This document shows positions 7,378 through 16,500 of a stretch of 44,576 nucleotides of DNA, piece by piece (position 1 is the stretch's first letter; the number at the start of each line of letters is the position of its first letter). The DNA is from CAZOVB01 sp046541415 (lineage in GTDB: Bacteria; Planctomycetota; Phycisphaerae; SM23-33), in the NCBI GenBank assembly GCA_046541415.1, contig JBKHDI010000024.1, positions 1 through 44,576 on the forward strand, given 5' to 3'. The notes beneath the pieces are model-generated. The model saw nothing but the letters and a program-made list of their open reading frames with translations. It did not search any database and was not told the origin of the DNA. Position numbers and translations under genes: made by a program.

Positions 7378-8867
7378 GCCTGGCCTCCCATCCGTTGTTT
7401 GATCTGCTCCAGCCCCGGGCCGGCAAAGGGCGGCTCGTCGGAGATCACCCAGGTGTCTTTGCTCCCCCCGCCCTGGGAACTGTTGACTACCAGCGAACCT
7501 TTCTTCAACGCTACGCGGGTCAGCCCGCCGGGCAGGACGTAGATGTCCTGGCCGAAAAGAATGTAAGGCCTGAGGTCGACGTGTCGGCCCTCGAAGTGGT
7601 CGTCCACGATGGTCGGCACGCGCGAGAGCGAGAGGGTGGGCTGGGCGATGTAGTTGCGGGGGGCGTGCTTGATTTTGGCGGCGAATTCTTCCCGCTGCTG
7701 CCTGGTCGAATGGGGCCCGACAAGCATGCCATACCCGCCGGATTCGTTGACAGCCTTGACGACGAGCTTGTCGAGGTTCTCCAGGACGTGCTGTCGCTGG
7801 CTTTTCTCCCAGCAGACGAAGGTCTCGACGTTGGGCAGCATCTGCTGCTCGCCCAGGTAATACTTGATCATGTCCGGGACGTAGGTGTAGATGGCCTTGT
7901 CGTCGGCGATGCCCGTGCCCGGTGCGTTGGCCAAAGCGACCCGGTGGTTCCGGAAGACCTCCATGATCCCGGGAACTCCCAGGGCCGAGTCGGGCCGGAA
8001 CGTCTTGGGGTCCAGGAAGTCATCGTCGATCCGCCGGTAGATCACGTCGACTCTCTCGAATCCGGCCGTGGTTCGCATGTGCACGAAACCGTCGAAGACC
8101 ACCAGGTCCTGTCCCTCGACCAGGGGCACGCCCATCTGGCGGGCCAGGAAAGAGTGCTCGTAGTAGGCAGAGTTGTAGATCCCCGGTGTCAGGACAACGA
8201 CGTTGGGTTCGTCGGCCGTCTGCGGGGCCAGGTATTCCAGCGTTTCCAGCAGGCGGTTGGGGTAATCGTCGACCGGCCGGATGTTGCTGACCTCGAAGAC
8301 GTTGGGGAAGGTGCGTTTGAGGATCTGGCGGTTCTCCAGCACGTAGCTGACCCCCGATGGACAGCGCAGGTTGTCTTCGAGGACAAAGAACTCTCCGCTG
8401 TTGTCGCGGACGAGGTCCGAGCCGGTGATGTGGCACCAGATTTCGCGCGGGGGGATCAGGCCGACGCATTCGCGGCGGTAGCTGCCGGCCTGGTGGATCA
8501 TCTCTTCGGGGATCACCCCGTCGGAGAGGATTTTCGCCTCGCCGTAGATGTCGTTGAGGAAGCAGTTCAGGGCCTGGATTCGCTGCTTGAGGCCCCACTC
8601 GATGCGATTCCAGTCCTCGGCCTGGACGATGCGGGGGATCAGGTCGAACGGCCAGATCCGCTCGGTGCCCTCGTCGCCGCTGTAGACGGTGAAGGTAATG
8701 CCCGTCTTGTACAGCGAGGCCCTGGCTTGCTGTTGCCGCTGGTGGAGTTCGCCCTCGGCCATCGTGGAGATCTTGTCGATCAGAGGCCGGCAGAAGGGCC
8801 TTGGCTGGTCGGGCCCGGCGAAGAGTTCGTCGTAATAGCCTTCGGTCTCGTAGTCCCGAAACTGCAT
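7374..8867 (-). CDS. Circularly permuted ATP-grasp protein (DUF404/DUF407 type)
   Basis: A 497-residue protein. The start at 8867 (MQFRDYETEGYYDELF) is chosen over 8960 because AAGGA precedes it and the family begins with this motif. Recognisable segments include GITFTVY, PFDLIPRI, FVLEDNLRCPSGVSYVLENR (a key ATP-grasp block), LTPGIYNSAYYEHSFLARQMG, and near the C-terminus DLRPYILFG and LVVNSSQGGGSKDTWV. The family is predicted to ligate a carboxylate to an amine with ATP, as in peptide tag synthesis. It is the first gene of the Anbu operon, behind a promoter with a perfect TATAAT. The predicted ligase plus an Ntn peptidase and a transglutaminase-fold peptidase is the published Anbu gene neighbourhood. 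The product has not been identified. Confidence 0.9.
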   Translation of the reverse strand: MQFRDYETEGYYDELFAGPDQPRPFCRPLIDKISTMAEGELHQRQQQARASLYKTGITFTVYSGDEGTERIWPFDLIPRIVQAEDWNRIEWGLKQRIQALNCFLNDIYGEAKILSDGVIPEEMIHQAGSYRRECVGLIPPREIWCHITGSDLVRDNSGEFFVLEDNLRCPSGVSYVLENRQILKRTFPNVFEVSNIRPVDDYPNRLLETLEYLAPQTADEPNVVVLTPGIYNSAYYEHSFLARQMGVPLVEGQDLVVFDGFVHMRTTAGFERVDVIYRRIDDDFLDPKTFRPDSALGVPGIMEVFRNHRVALANAPGTGIADDKAIYTYVPDMIKYYLGEQQMLPNVETFVCWEKSQRQHVLENLDKLVVKAVNESGGYGMLVGPHSTRQQREEFAAKIKHAPRNYIAQPTLSLSRVPTIVDDHFEGRHVDLRPYILFGQDIYVLPGGLTRVALKKGSLVVNSSQGGGSKDTWVISDEPPFAGPGLEQIKQRMGGQA

Positions 8868-9007
8868 GGGTGGAGGGTCCTTTCGTTCTCTGTCGACACC
8901 TGGACACGACAGGTGCGGTCCTTGGACGACAGTTGCTCTCGATCGGTGGCCCAGGCGCACCGCGTTTCCCCTTTTCCCTATATCGCGCGGGTCTCGTCAC
9001 GTACCCC

Positions 9008-9036
9008 ATTATAGGCATCGCGGCGGGAGATGAAAG
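9008..9036 (-). promoter_or_regulatory. Promoter of the Anbu operon
   Basis: Read on the minus strand, a perfect TATAAT (9008-9013) is preceded by CTTTCA (9031-9036) with a 17-bp spacer. The -35 match is weak, so an activator may be needed. The predicted start near 9001 leaves about 130 nt of leader before the ATP-grasp gene. It lies in the gap after the YkgJ-type gene, so the Anbu operon can be transcribed separately. Confidence 0.5.
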
Positions 9037-9056
9037 GTTCGCCGCCCGGCGGGCCC

Positions 9057-9890
9057 TCAGGCCGGCTGCGACCGGGATTGCAGACGATTGATGACCGACT
9101 GCATCGCTTCCAGCATGGCCGACGGTTGATACGTGCGCTGCCATCTTCTTCGGTGGGTGTCTGCCCAGGCGAACAGGCGGCGGAAGGGGACGATTTCCTG
9201 GCGGGACCCCTCGACGGCCGCGCAGGTCTGAATCAGCGTTTCCAGCATGCTCAGCGGGGGGCGGATAACCTTGTCGGCGGGTTTGCAGATCGGATCGGCC
9301 GAGCGGGAGACATGCTCCCGGCAGGCGATGGGGCGGGTCAGGTATTGCGAGCAGAGGCCCTCCCAGAGCAGGGGGCAGGGCGAGTGGGCCTGCTGCTGGG
9401 CCGAAGCGGTACGCATCAGCAGCCTCGTCGAGATCATTCGCCCGATGGTGGGGTCCTGGCAGATCTGCTCAGCGGCGATGTCGTAGACCCGGCTGCTGTC
9501 GGCAAAGCGCTGTCGGAGGCATCGCAACTGGGCCGGGGAGTGTCCTTCCAGCCAGTCGGCAATGAACATCGCTTCGGGAACGGAGACGGGGATCAGCAGG
9601 TGGCAGCAGTGGGTGCAGCCGGAGCGGCAGGCCAGTTCGACACCATTCTGCGACAGGAAATCCTGGTGGACCTTCATGATTTCCTGGCTGAGCCACTGGG
9701 CGATCGGACACAGCCAGGAGAGGCTCTGGGGCTCATCGACGTGCGGCAGGGCCAGGTGGATTCTCTGACCGTGGATTTCGACTGTCAGTTCATCAGTCCT
9801 CTGCAGGGCAGCTGCCTGGCTGGGCAGCGGGATTTCGATGGTCCTGACTGCCGGCTTCTGCGCAGTGTAGAGTTCCCCATTCCGCTTCAT
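9057..9890 (-). CDS. YkgJ-type cysteine-cluster protein
   Basis: A 277-residue protein with the YkgJ family (PF03692) cysteine pattern: C88, C92, C95 and C96 in CRSGCTHCC, then C172 (PCPLL), C180 (GLC), C190 (RPIACR) and C202. These Cys clusters bind zinc or an iron-sulfur cluster, and the role of the family is poorly known. The N-terminal 60 residues are unrelated to the cluster, and the C-terminal 70 are helical. It is transcribed in the same direction as the Anbu operon but ends 190 bp before it, and the operon has its own promoter. The start follows a GGAAGGAAT Shine-Dalgarno. It is divergent from the giant-protein genes, sharing a 300-bp intergenic region. Confidence 0.8.
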   Translation of the reverse strand: MKRNGELYTAQKPAVRTIEIPLPSQAAALQRTDELTVEIHGQRIHLALPHVDEPQSLSWLCPIAQWLSQEIMKVHQDFLSQNGVELACRSGCTHCCHLLIPVSVPEAMFIADWLEGHSPAQLRCLRQRFADSSRVYDIAAEQICQDPTIGRMISTRLLMRTASAQQQAHSPCPLLWEGLCSQYLTRPIACREHVSRSADPICKPADKVIRPPLSMLETLIQTCAAVEGSRQEIVPFRRLFAWADTHRRRWQRTYQPSAMLEAMQSVINRLQSRSQPA

Positions 9891-10193
9891 ACCATGTATT
9901 CCTTCCGACTTGCTTTGCCTGGACAGGCCCGAGACCTGCCGTACCCGGGATTGCTATCGGAGCGGATAGGATCCGGTTTTTCAGGAATTTATCGCTTCTG
10001 GACAAAATTGGTGGATTCTCCCGGATCTGTCCTGTTTCGCGGGGTCCGTGCGGCACGTAGTTACGCAGTTGTTACGTGCAACAGAGCCTGGCAAGGCGTT
10101 AGATAGGGGCAGGCAGACGGTCTGCACATCTTGCCTGATAGGCCCGGGGCTGCTGCGGTCTTGCCGGCCAAATACCCTGACAGGAGAACTGCG
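9891..10193. promoter_or_regulatory. Divergent intergenic region with a palindromic operator candidate
   Basis: This 303-bp gap separates the minus-strand YkgJ-type gene from the plus-strand giant-protein genes. It holds GCACGTA (10053-10059) and its inverse TACGTGC (10073-10079), spaced 13 nt. Inside is the direct repeat GTTACG at 10060 and 10071, 11 bp apart, which is one helical turn. This arrangement is like a dimer-binding site for a transcription factor. I could not find a clear -35/-10 pair for either direction. The last 13 bp include the AGGAG of the first giant gene. Confidence 0.4.
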
Positions 10194-13100
10194 ATGTCGC
10201 GACGGAACCTGAAACTGTGGATGGTATCGACCATGTTGCTGGCCTGTTCGGCCCCGCTTACAGCCCAGCCGGCTGAACCGGCCGCGGCTCCCCCCGCCCG
10301 GATCTACGTGCCCTATGAGAAGCTTCAGGATGTGCTGGGCGCCGAAGAGCAGGGCGTCTTCATGCCCTACAGCCAGTTCGAGCGTCTGTGGCGGTCGGCC
10401 CAGGGCAAACCCGCCACGGTGGAATCCGCCCCGGCCGACTATCTGGTCTCCACCGCGCGGTTTACCGGACAGGTCGGCGAAAAGCTGGCCCGGCTGGAAC
10501 TGCTGCTGACCGTCGACATCCTGGCCGACGGCTGGGTCCAGGTTCCCCTTTCGCTTTCCCCGGCCGGGGCACCGCCCAACAACGCCCCCCAGGCCCGGGC
10601 GGCGGCCCAGAGGCCCCAGTTCGCCGTCTCCGACGCCAGCTGGGTCGAGGCGCCCGACCAGGACAAGCCCCTGCTCCGCCTGATCGGCGGGCAGTATTAC
10701 CTGCTGGTCAACGGCAAGGGCAGGCGCGTGGTGAAAATCGAGTTCGTCAGCCAGTTGATCTCCGAGCCGGGCAAAAACGTGCTGACACTCCCGGTCCCGC
10801 CGGCTTCGATCTCCACGCTGGACCTGCTGATCCCCGAGCAGAACGTCCAGGTCGATATCAATCCCATCCTGGCAGCTACGACCAGCACCGTCCAGCAGGA
10901 TGGCAAGGAGATGACCCGCCTGCAGGCCTTCCTCGGCGGGGCGGGCAGGCAGGTCCAGCTGACATGGCAGCCGCGGACGCAGGCGGCAGAACAACTCGCC
11001 GCGGTGATCATCGCCGACCAGCGACAGACCATCGAAGTGACCGAAGCGGTGATCAAGTACGAAGTGACGTTCGACTACGACATCCGCAGACAGGGCGTGG
11101 ACACGTTCGACATCCAGCTGCCGGGTGACTTCCGCGTCATCGCCGTCAACGGCAACAACCTCAGCCGCTGGGAACTCCAGCAGGGCGGGGCCGAGGGGGA
11201 CCCGCAGGTGCTCAACGTCAAACTCTTCAGCCCGGCAGAGGGCAGCTACAAGCTGACCGTCCGCATGGAACGCTTCCTGAAGGAATCGCAGCTGAAACTG
11301 CCCCTGACGCCGATCTTCACCCGCCAGGTGCTCCGGCGGACGGGGCTGATCGGCATTACCCAGTCGCGGCGCAGATCGGTCGAAGTGGTCGACGCCAACG
11401 ACCAGCTCGTCCGCGTCGACGTCGGGCGACTGGGTTGGAAGGCCACCCCCGAGGGCACGACCGCATGGCGGTTCGTCTCAGCCGACTACGCTGCTGCGCT
11501 GGACATCGACACCATCGAGCCGCGACTGAGTGTGACCCACAACTGGCTGCTGAACATCAGGCCCGACGCGATGGAACTGGCCGGTCAACTGCACTACACC
11601 GTCAGCCGGGCGGGGATCTTCTCGCTGAAGCTCCAACTGCCCGAGCCGTGGGAAGGCATTCGGCTGGAACCGGAGAGCATCGTCGATGACTTCGAGTTCA
11701 CCGGGCAGGGGGCCGACCGCGTGATGAACATCACCCTGCGCAGCGAACGCGAAGGGACATTCTCGCTGAACCTGACCGCCCGGGCATCGCGCAGCCGTCC
11801 CGATGCGGACGTGAACTTCCAGCTGCCCCTGGCCGGGGCCGAGAACCTGACGCTCTATCGCGGGCAGGTGCTGGTCAACCTGGCCGAGTCGCTTCGGGCC
11901 GAGATCAGCCAGATCCGCCAGCTCAACTCGATTCCGGTCCGCCAGGTCAACTCGTCGCTGCGTTCGCGCGCGAGCGGCGGGCTTTCGGCGGCCATGGGAT
12001 TCTCGTTCATCTCGCTGGATCGCCAGCAGGCCGAGATGCCGGGGCTGGACCTGGCCATCGCGGTCAAGCCCGCGCAGGTCTCGGCGGTGGTGCATCGTCT
12101 GGCCAACATCCAGGCCGGCTCGGTCCAGCATGAGGCCGTCATCGACTTCACCGTCCGTTACGCCCCCGTGCGGACGTTCTACCTGACCATGCCGCCCGAG
12201 CTGGGCGATGCCGAACTGCAGATCGACGGCGAGAACATCCAGGAGACCCCCCGGATCGATGCCCTCCCGGCCGATCAGATGCCCGAAAACGAGCTGGTCG
12301 AGGCCAACGACTGGATCTATCACAAGATCGTCCTGCAATCGCCGCTGATCGGCTCGTACCGTCTGAAGGTCAGCTGGCGGCAGGGACTGCAACTGACGGC
12401 AGAGAAGGTCCAGCAGATCCGGATCCAGCCGGTCATGGCTGCGGGGAAGATCTCCGACCAGTCCGCCGAGATCGCCATCGCCAAGGGCGCAACCCTGGCC
12501 GTGGGAATACCGGAATTCGAGAACCTGACCCCCGCCGACCCGACCAGCAGCCGCGACCTGACCTACGCCCCGCACCGCGGCGAGGCGCTGCTGGCCTTTA
12601 CCAGCAACAGCCCGCCGTACCAGCTGACCCTGCCGGTCCGCCTGCAACAGGAGGCCGAGGTGATCACCACCATCGTCGACGCGGCCCTGATCGAGCAGGT
12701 ACTCGGCCGGGACGGGACCCTCAACGCCAAGGCGACGTACCTGATTTCCACCAGCCGGGGTGATCGCCTGGCCGTAACGTACCCCGAAGGTGCGACGGTC
12801 TACCCGCCGCTGCTGGACGGCCAGGAGGTGGCGATGGAATCGGCCTCGGGCAACACGCGGCTGATCCGCCTGCCGCACTCGGCCGGGCAGGTCAACCGCT
12901 TCCTGCTGGAGCTTCCGTACGGACTCAGCGAGGTCGAGGCCGGATCGATGCAGGCCCCGTCCCTGCCCGACCAGGTGCCCGTCCAACGGACCTGGTGGCA
13001 GGTCTGGGTCCCGGAGGACCAGCGCCTGCTGCACTTCGACAGCAGCTTTGCGAGGCTTGAGGGTCCCTTGCCCGACCTGGGTCGTCTGGTGGACCGCAAC

Positions 13101-13526
13101 CTGCCGGCCGAGGTCCGCCAACTGCCCACCCAGGGGGTGGCCCTGGCATTTGTCAAACAGGGACAGGCCCGGCAACTGGACGTGACGGTCATGGACAGGA
13201 CGATTTTCGTCGGCCTGGTCGGGGTCGTGATTCTCCTGGCAGGGGCTGCCCTGCTGCTGGTGGGGGGCTTTGTCCGGGGCCTGGCGCTGCTGGGCGGGGC
13301 GCTGCTGGTGGCCCTGATCTGGCTGCCTGCGCCGCTGCTTGCGGCCAGTCTGGCCAGGGCTGCGATCGTGCCTGTTCTGCTGGTTCTGGGCCTCTGGGCC
13401 CTGCACGCACTGTTCTTCTCGCTCCTGCCGGCATGGCGGGCCGGAAGGCAGGAGAAGGTCCAGGCCGAGGCTGTGGCCGTATCGGCCGGGCCGGTCAGCC
13501 AAGACAACTCCAAGGATAAGGAGTAA
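10194..13526 (+). CDS. Giant exported membrane-anchored protein, module 1 (unknown)
   Basis: A 1110-residue protein. The start at 10194 is set by AGGAG (10182-10186) and by a signal peptide (MSRRNLKLW, hydrophobic core, cleavage near PLTA-QP; a lipobox-like LLAC at 15-18 is an alternative). The mature protein begins with ARIYVPYEKL (residues 35-44) and VFMPYSQFERLW (55-66), then some 900 residues of beta-rich sequence without cysteine-rich or enzymatic motifs. The C-terminus has three hydrophobic segments (about 1003-1025, 1030-1052, 1056-1076) and a short charged tail. The same N-terminal motifs and several later segments recur twice in the next gene, so this is one of three homologous modules. 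I know no named family. Bulk is predicted outside the membrane. The next gene starts four bases after the stop. Confidence 0.75.
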   Translation: MSRRNLKLWMVSTMLLACSAPLTAQPAEPAAAPPARIYVPYEKLQDVLGAEEQGVFMPYSQFERLWRSAQGKPATVESAPADYLVSTARFTGQVGEKLARLELLLTVDILADGWVQVPLSLSPAGAPPNNAPQARAAAQRPQFAVSDASWVEAPDQDKPLLRLIGGQYYLLVNGKGRRVVKIEFVSQLISEPGKNVLTLPVPPASISTLDLLIPEQNVQVDINPILAATTSTVQQDGKEMTRLQAFLGGAGRQVQLTWQPRTQAAEQLAAVIIADQRQTIEVTEAVIKYEVTFDYDIRRQGVDTFDIQLPGDFRVIAVNGNNLSRWELQQGGAEGDPQVLNVKLFSPAEGSYKLTVRMERFLKESQLKLPLTPIFTRQVLRRTGLIGITQSRRRSVEVVDANDQLVRVDVGRLGWKATPEGTTAWRFVSADYAAALDIDTIEPRLSVTHNWLLNIRPDAMELAGQLHYTVSRAGIFSLKLQLPEPWEGIRLEPESIVDDFEFTGQGADRVMNITLRSEREGTFSLNLTARASRSRPDADVNFQLPLAGAENLTLYRGQVLVNLAESLRAEISQIRQLNSIPVRQVNSSLRSRASGGLSAAMGFSFISLDRQQAEMPGLDLAIAVKPAQVSAVVHRLANIQAGSVQHEAVIDFTVRYAPVRTFYLTMPPELGDAELQIDGENIQETPRIDALPADQMPENELVEANDWIYHKIVLQSPLIGSYRLKVSWRQGLQLTAEKVQQIRIQPVMAAGKISDQSAEIAIAKGATLAVGIPEFENLTPADPTSSRDLTYAPHRGEALLAFTSNSPPYQLTLPVRLQQEAEVITTIVDAALIEQVLGRDGTLNAKATYLISTSRGDRLAVTYPEGATVYPPLLDGQEVAMESASGNTRLIRLPHSAGQVNRFLLELPYGLSEVEAGSMQAPSLPDQVPVQRTWWQVWVPEDQRLLHFDSSFARLEGPLPDLGRLVDRNLPAEVRQLPTQGVALAFVKQGQARQLDVTVMDRTIFVGLVGVVILLAGAALLLVGGFVRGLALLGGALLVALIWLPAPLLAASLARAAIVPVLLVLGLWALHALFFSLLPAWRAGRQEKVQAEAVAVSAGPVSQDNSKDKE

Positions 13527-13529
13527 ACC

Positions 13530-16500
13530 ATGAAGCGCCTCCAGAAGACGTGCATGATTCTCGCGTCGGTCCTGGCGATGACGCAGCTTCCCGCCGTCGG
13601 CCAGCCCGATGACCTGCCCGACCCGCAGGGGCAGAAGAAGATCTACGTCCCGATCGGCGAACTGGCCCGCGTGGTCGACCCGGCCGACAAGACGTTGCTG
13701 ATGGACCGCGAGGCTTTCGAGAAGCTCCTGACCGCTGCCCGTGCCAACGCAGCGGGGGCGGAAAAGCCCCTGGCCCAGATCCTCCAGGCCGACTTCCGGG
13801 CCCAGGTCACCGGCGACCGCGTCGAGATCACCGGGAGCATGCAGATCCGCAGCCTGTCGGACAAACCGGTGGCCATCGACCTGCCCTTCGCCCTGGTGGG
13901 CCTGCTGGAGGTGCGCCTGGATGACGCGCCCGCCGCTCTGAACTACGACAGCCGGGGTCAGCTGCGCCTGGTGGTCAGCGGGGCCGGAAGACACGACCTG
14001 ACAATCCGCGCCGCAGCCGGCCTGCAGGAAATCTCCGGCGGCAGGATGCAGATGCAACTGGTAGTCCCGCCTGCCGTCGCTGCCGGCTGGACGCTGAAAC
14101 TGCCCGGCGACCAGGAGGCCCTGGCCAACGTGCCGATCGCCTCGACCGACTACGATCCCCAGTCCGATACGACCACCGTCAAGCTGACCACCGGCGGGGT
14201 CGACCGCCTTGCCGTGGTTCTGGCAGGCAACGGCCGGCAGGACGCCGACCGGGCCATCCTGCTGGGCGACGTAACTTCGATGGTGCAACTGAGCGATGCA
14301 GCGGCCCGGCTGGACGGATACGTCTCCGTGCAGGTGCTCCGCCGCGGGGCCGGACAGCTGGCGCTGCTGATCGACCCGGCCTGGACGGTGCTGAACGTCG
14401 ACAGCCCGGACCTGGTCAGCTGGGACGTCCAGACCCCCGCGATCGACGCGCCCAAGCGCATCGTGGTGAACATGCGCAACGCGGTGCGCGGCAGCAAGCT
14501 GCTGCGGATCGAAGCGACCGCCGCGATTGAAGATGACAGCTTCCGCGCCCCGCGCCTCCGCCTGGCCGGGGCCGACTACCAGCGCGGCTATTTGCTGCTG
14601 GATACGGGCAAGGCCTTTGCCGTCCGCTCGGAGACCCTGGAGAATTCCCGCCGGCAGGACATGGCCCAGGCCCACGGCCTGGCGCGGATGCTCGGCGGGG
14701 CCGAGCGGATGTACTACCACTGGTCCGATGACTGGTCGGTTAGCCTGGGCCTCTCGCGGCTGGAACTGAAACGCCAGGTCGAGATGCGCCAGCTGGCGTG
14801 GATCGACCTGGAGCGGATGCAGTTGCAGACGCAGTTCGACGTAACGCCCCTGGGAAGTGAAATGTTCGACCTGACGCTGAAGGTCCCGCCGGCCGAGGAT
14901 GGATGGCAGCTGGCCTCGCTGACGGTCAACGGCTCGACCGAAGGTTTCAGCTATCGCCTGGATGAACAGGCGTCTCTGCTGCGGATCGAACTGGCCAGCG
15001 GCGTCCGGGCTGAATCGCTGATGCGCGTGGACCTGGTGCTGGACAAACCCCTGCCCGCGGCGCTGGACAAGGCCCTGGCCGCCGGAGAGCAGGACGCAAA
15101 GGCCTCGGTCCCGATTCTTTCAGTCCGGGCCGACGAGGTCAGCGGGCTGGTCGCCGTTTCCGCCGTGGCAGACCTGGCCGCCGAGGCGGAGGTCTCGGCG
15201 GCGCAGCTCGAGCACGTCCCCACCGGCCGCCTGGCCTCGCTGGGGCTGGACTCCTCGGTCACCGCGGCCTGGCAGTTCGACCAGGCCGTCGAAGGCAAGG
15301 TCGAGCTGCGCATCGGCCGACGCACCGCGCGGATGACGGCCTCGACTGTGGGGCTGGTCCGCATCGAGCCGACAGGCCTGGACGGGCGGTTCGCCATCTC
15401 GTGGCGCATCGACCGCGCATCGACCCGCCGCCTCTACGCGCTGGTCGACAAACGGCTCGGCAGCAACGTGCGGTTCGAGGTTTCCAACCTGGGCGTCTCG
15501 GCCAGCATCGTCGAACCCTCGGCCCAGACGCTCGAACTGGCCGGCGACGTCGCCGAGGCCTGGAACCTCTGGCAGTTGGACCTGGACGCTAGAAGTCGAG
15601 GCCGACTGACCGCCATGGCCACCTACCAGGTCCCTCTGGGAAAGGACCGGACGAACATCCCGTTGATCCGCGCTGCCGGCGTCGAACGCGGTTCGCTCGT
15701 CGTCGCCGTCGATGCCAGCGAAGAGCTGGCCGTGCAACTGGAGGCCTCCGCAGCCGGCGAACTGGACCTGCTGGAACTGCCCCCACTGCCCGCAGCCGCC
15801 CGCCGCATCCTCGGAGCCTGGCGCTTCGAACTGACAGGGCCCAACCAGCCGTCTCTCTCGGCCAGGACCACCATCTACCAACGCTACGACGTGCCGGTCG
15901 CCATCGCGACCGAGATGAAGCTGACCACGCAGCTCGACGCCCAGGGCCGACAGAACACCCGCGCCGATATCCGGATCGTCAACGCCGGCCTGCAGTTTTT
16001 GACCGTTCGCCTGCCGGGATCGGCCTCGCTCTGGTCGGCCAGCGTCGACGGGCAGGTCGTCAAGCCCGGCCGACAGGGCTCGGGCGCCTGGCTGCTGGCC
16101 CTGCCGCGCGGCAACCGGCCCGTGCCGGTCCGCCTGCTCTATGCGGTCGGGGGCGAGGGAGACCTGGACGACGTCCAACTCCACGCGCCGGTGTTGGAGG
16201 GTCTGCAGCTTAACAGCGTATCCTGGCAAGTCGCCGGGCCGCAGGGTTTCGTGATCTCCGATCAGCAGGGGGCCATGGCCGGCGACTGGGTCTACCGGCC
16301 CGAAGATGCCCTGGACCACCTTGCCTCGATGGTCGGGTTCTCAAGCTATACCCGCGCTTCTGTACGTTCCGGGGCCGACACACAGGCTGCCCATCCGACA
16401 GGCGATACCGAAATGCCGCCCGACGAATTGGATACCGAACTGCCCCAGCGAAGCGAGAGTCGGACAGCAGAAGACAAGACGCGGTTGGATCGTGATGAGG

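Noticed and set aside
6370..9014. Long plus-strand frames over the Anbu operon
   Set aside because: The minus strand carries four recognisable families in tight order. The plus frames are Val/Asp-rich shadows.
11478..14720. Open frame of 1080 codons on the minus strand
   Set aside because: It lies antisense to the two giant genes, has low-complexity composition rich in G, Q, R and V, no signal peptide and no family resemblance. High GC removes stops on the other strand.
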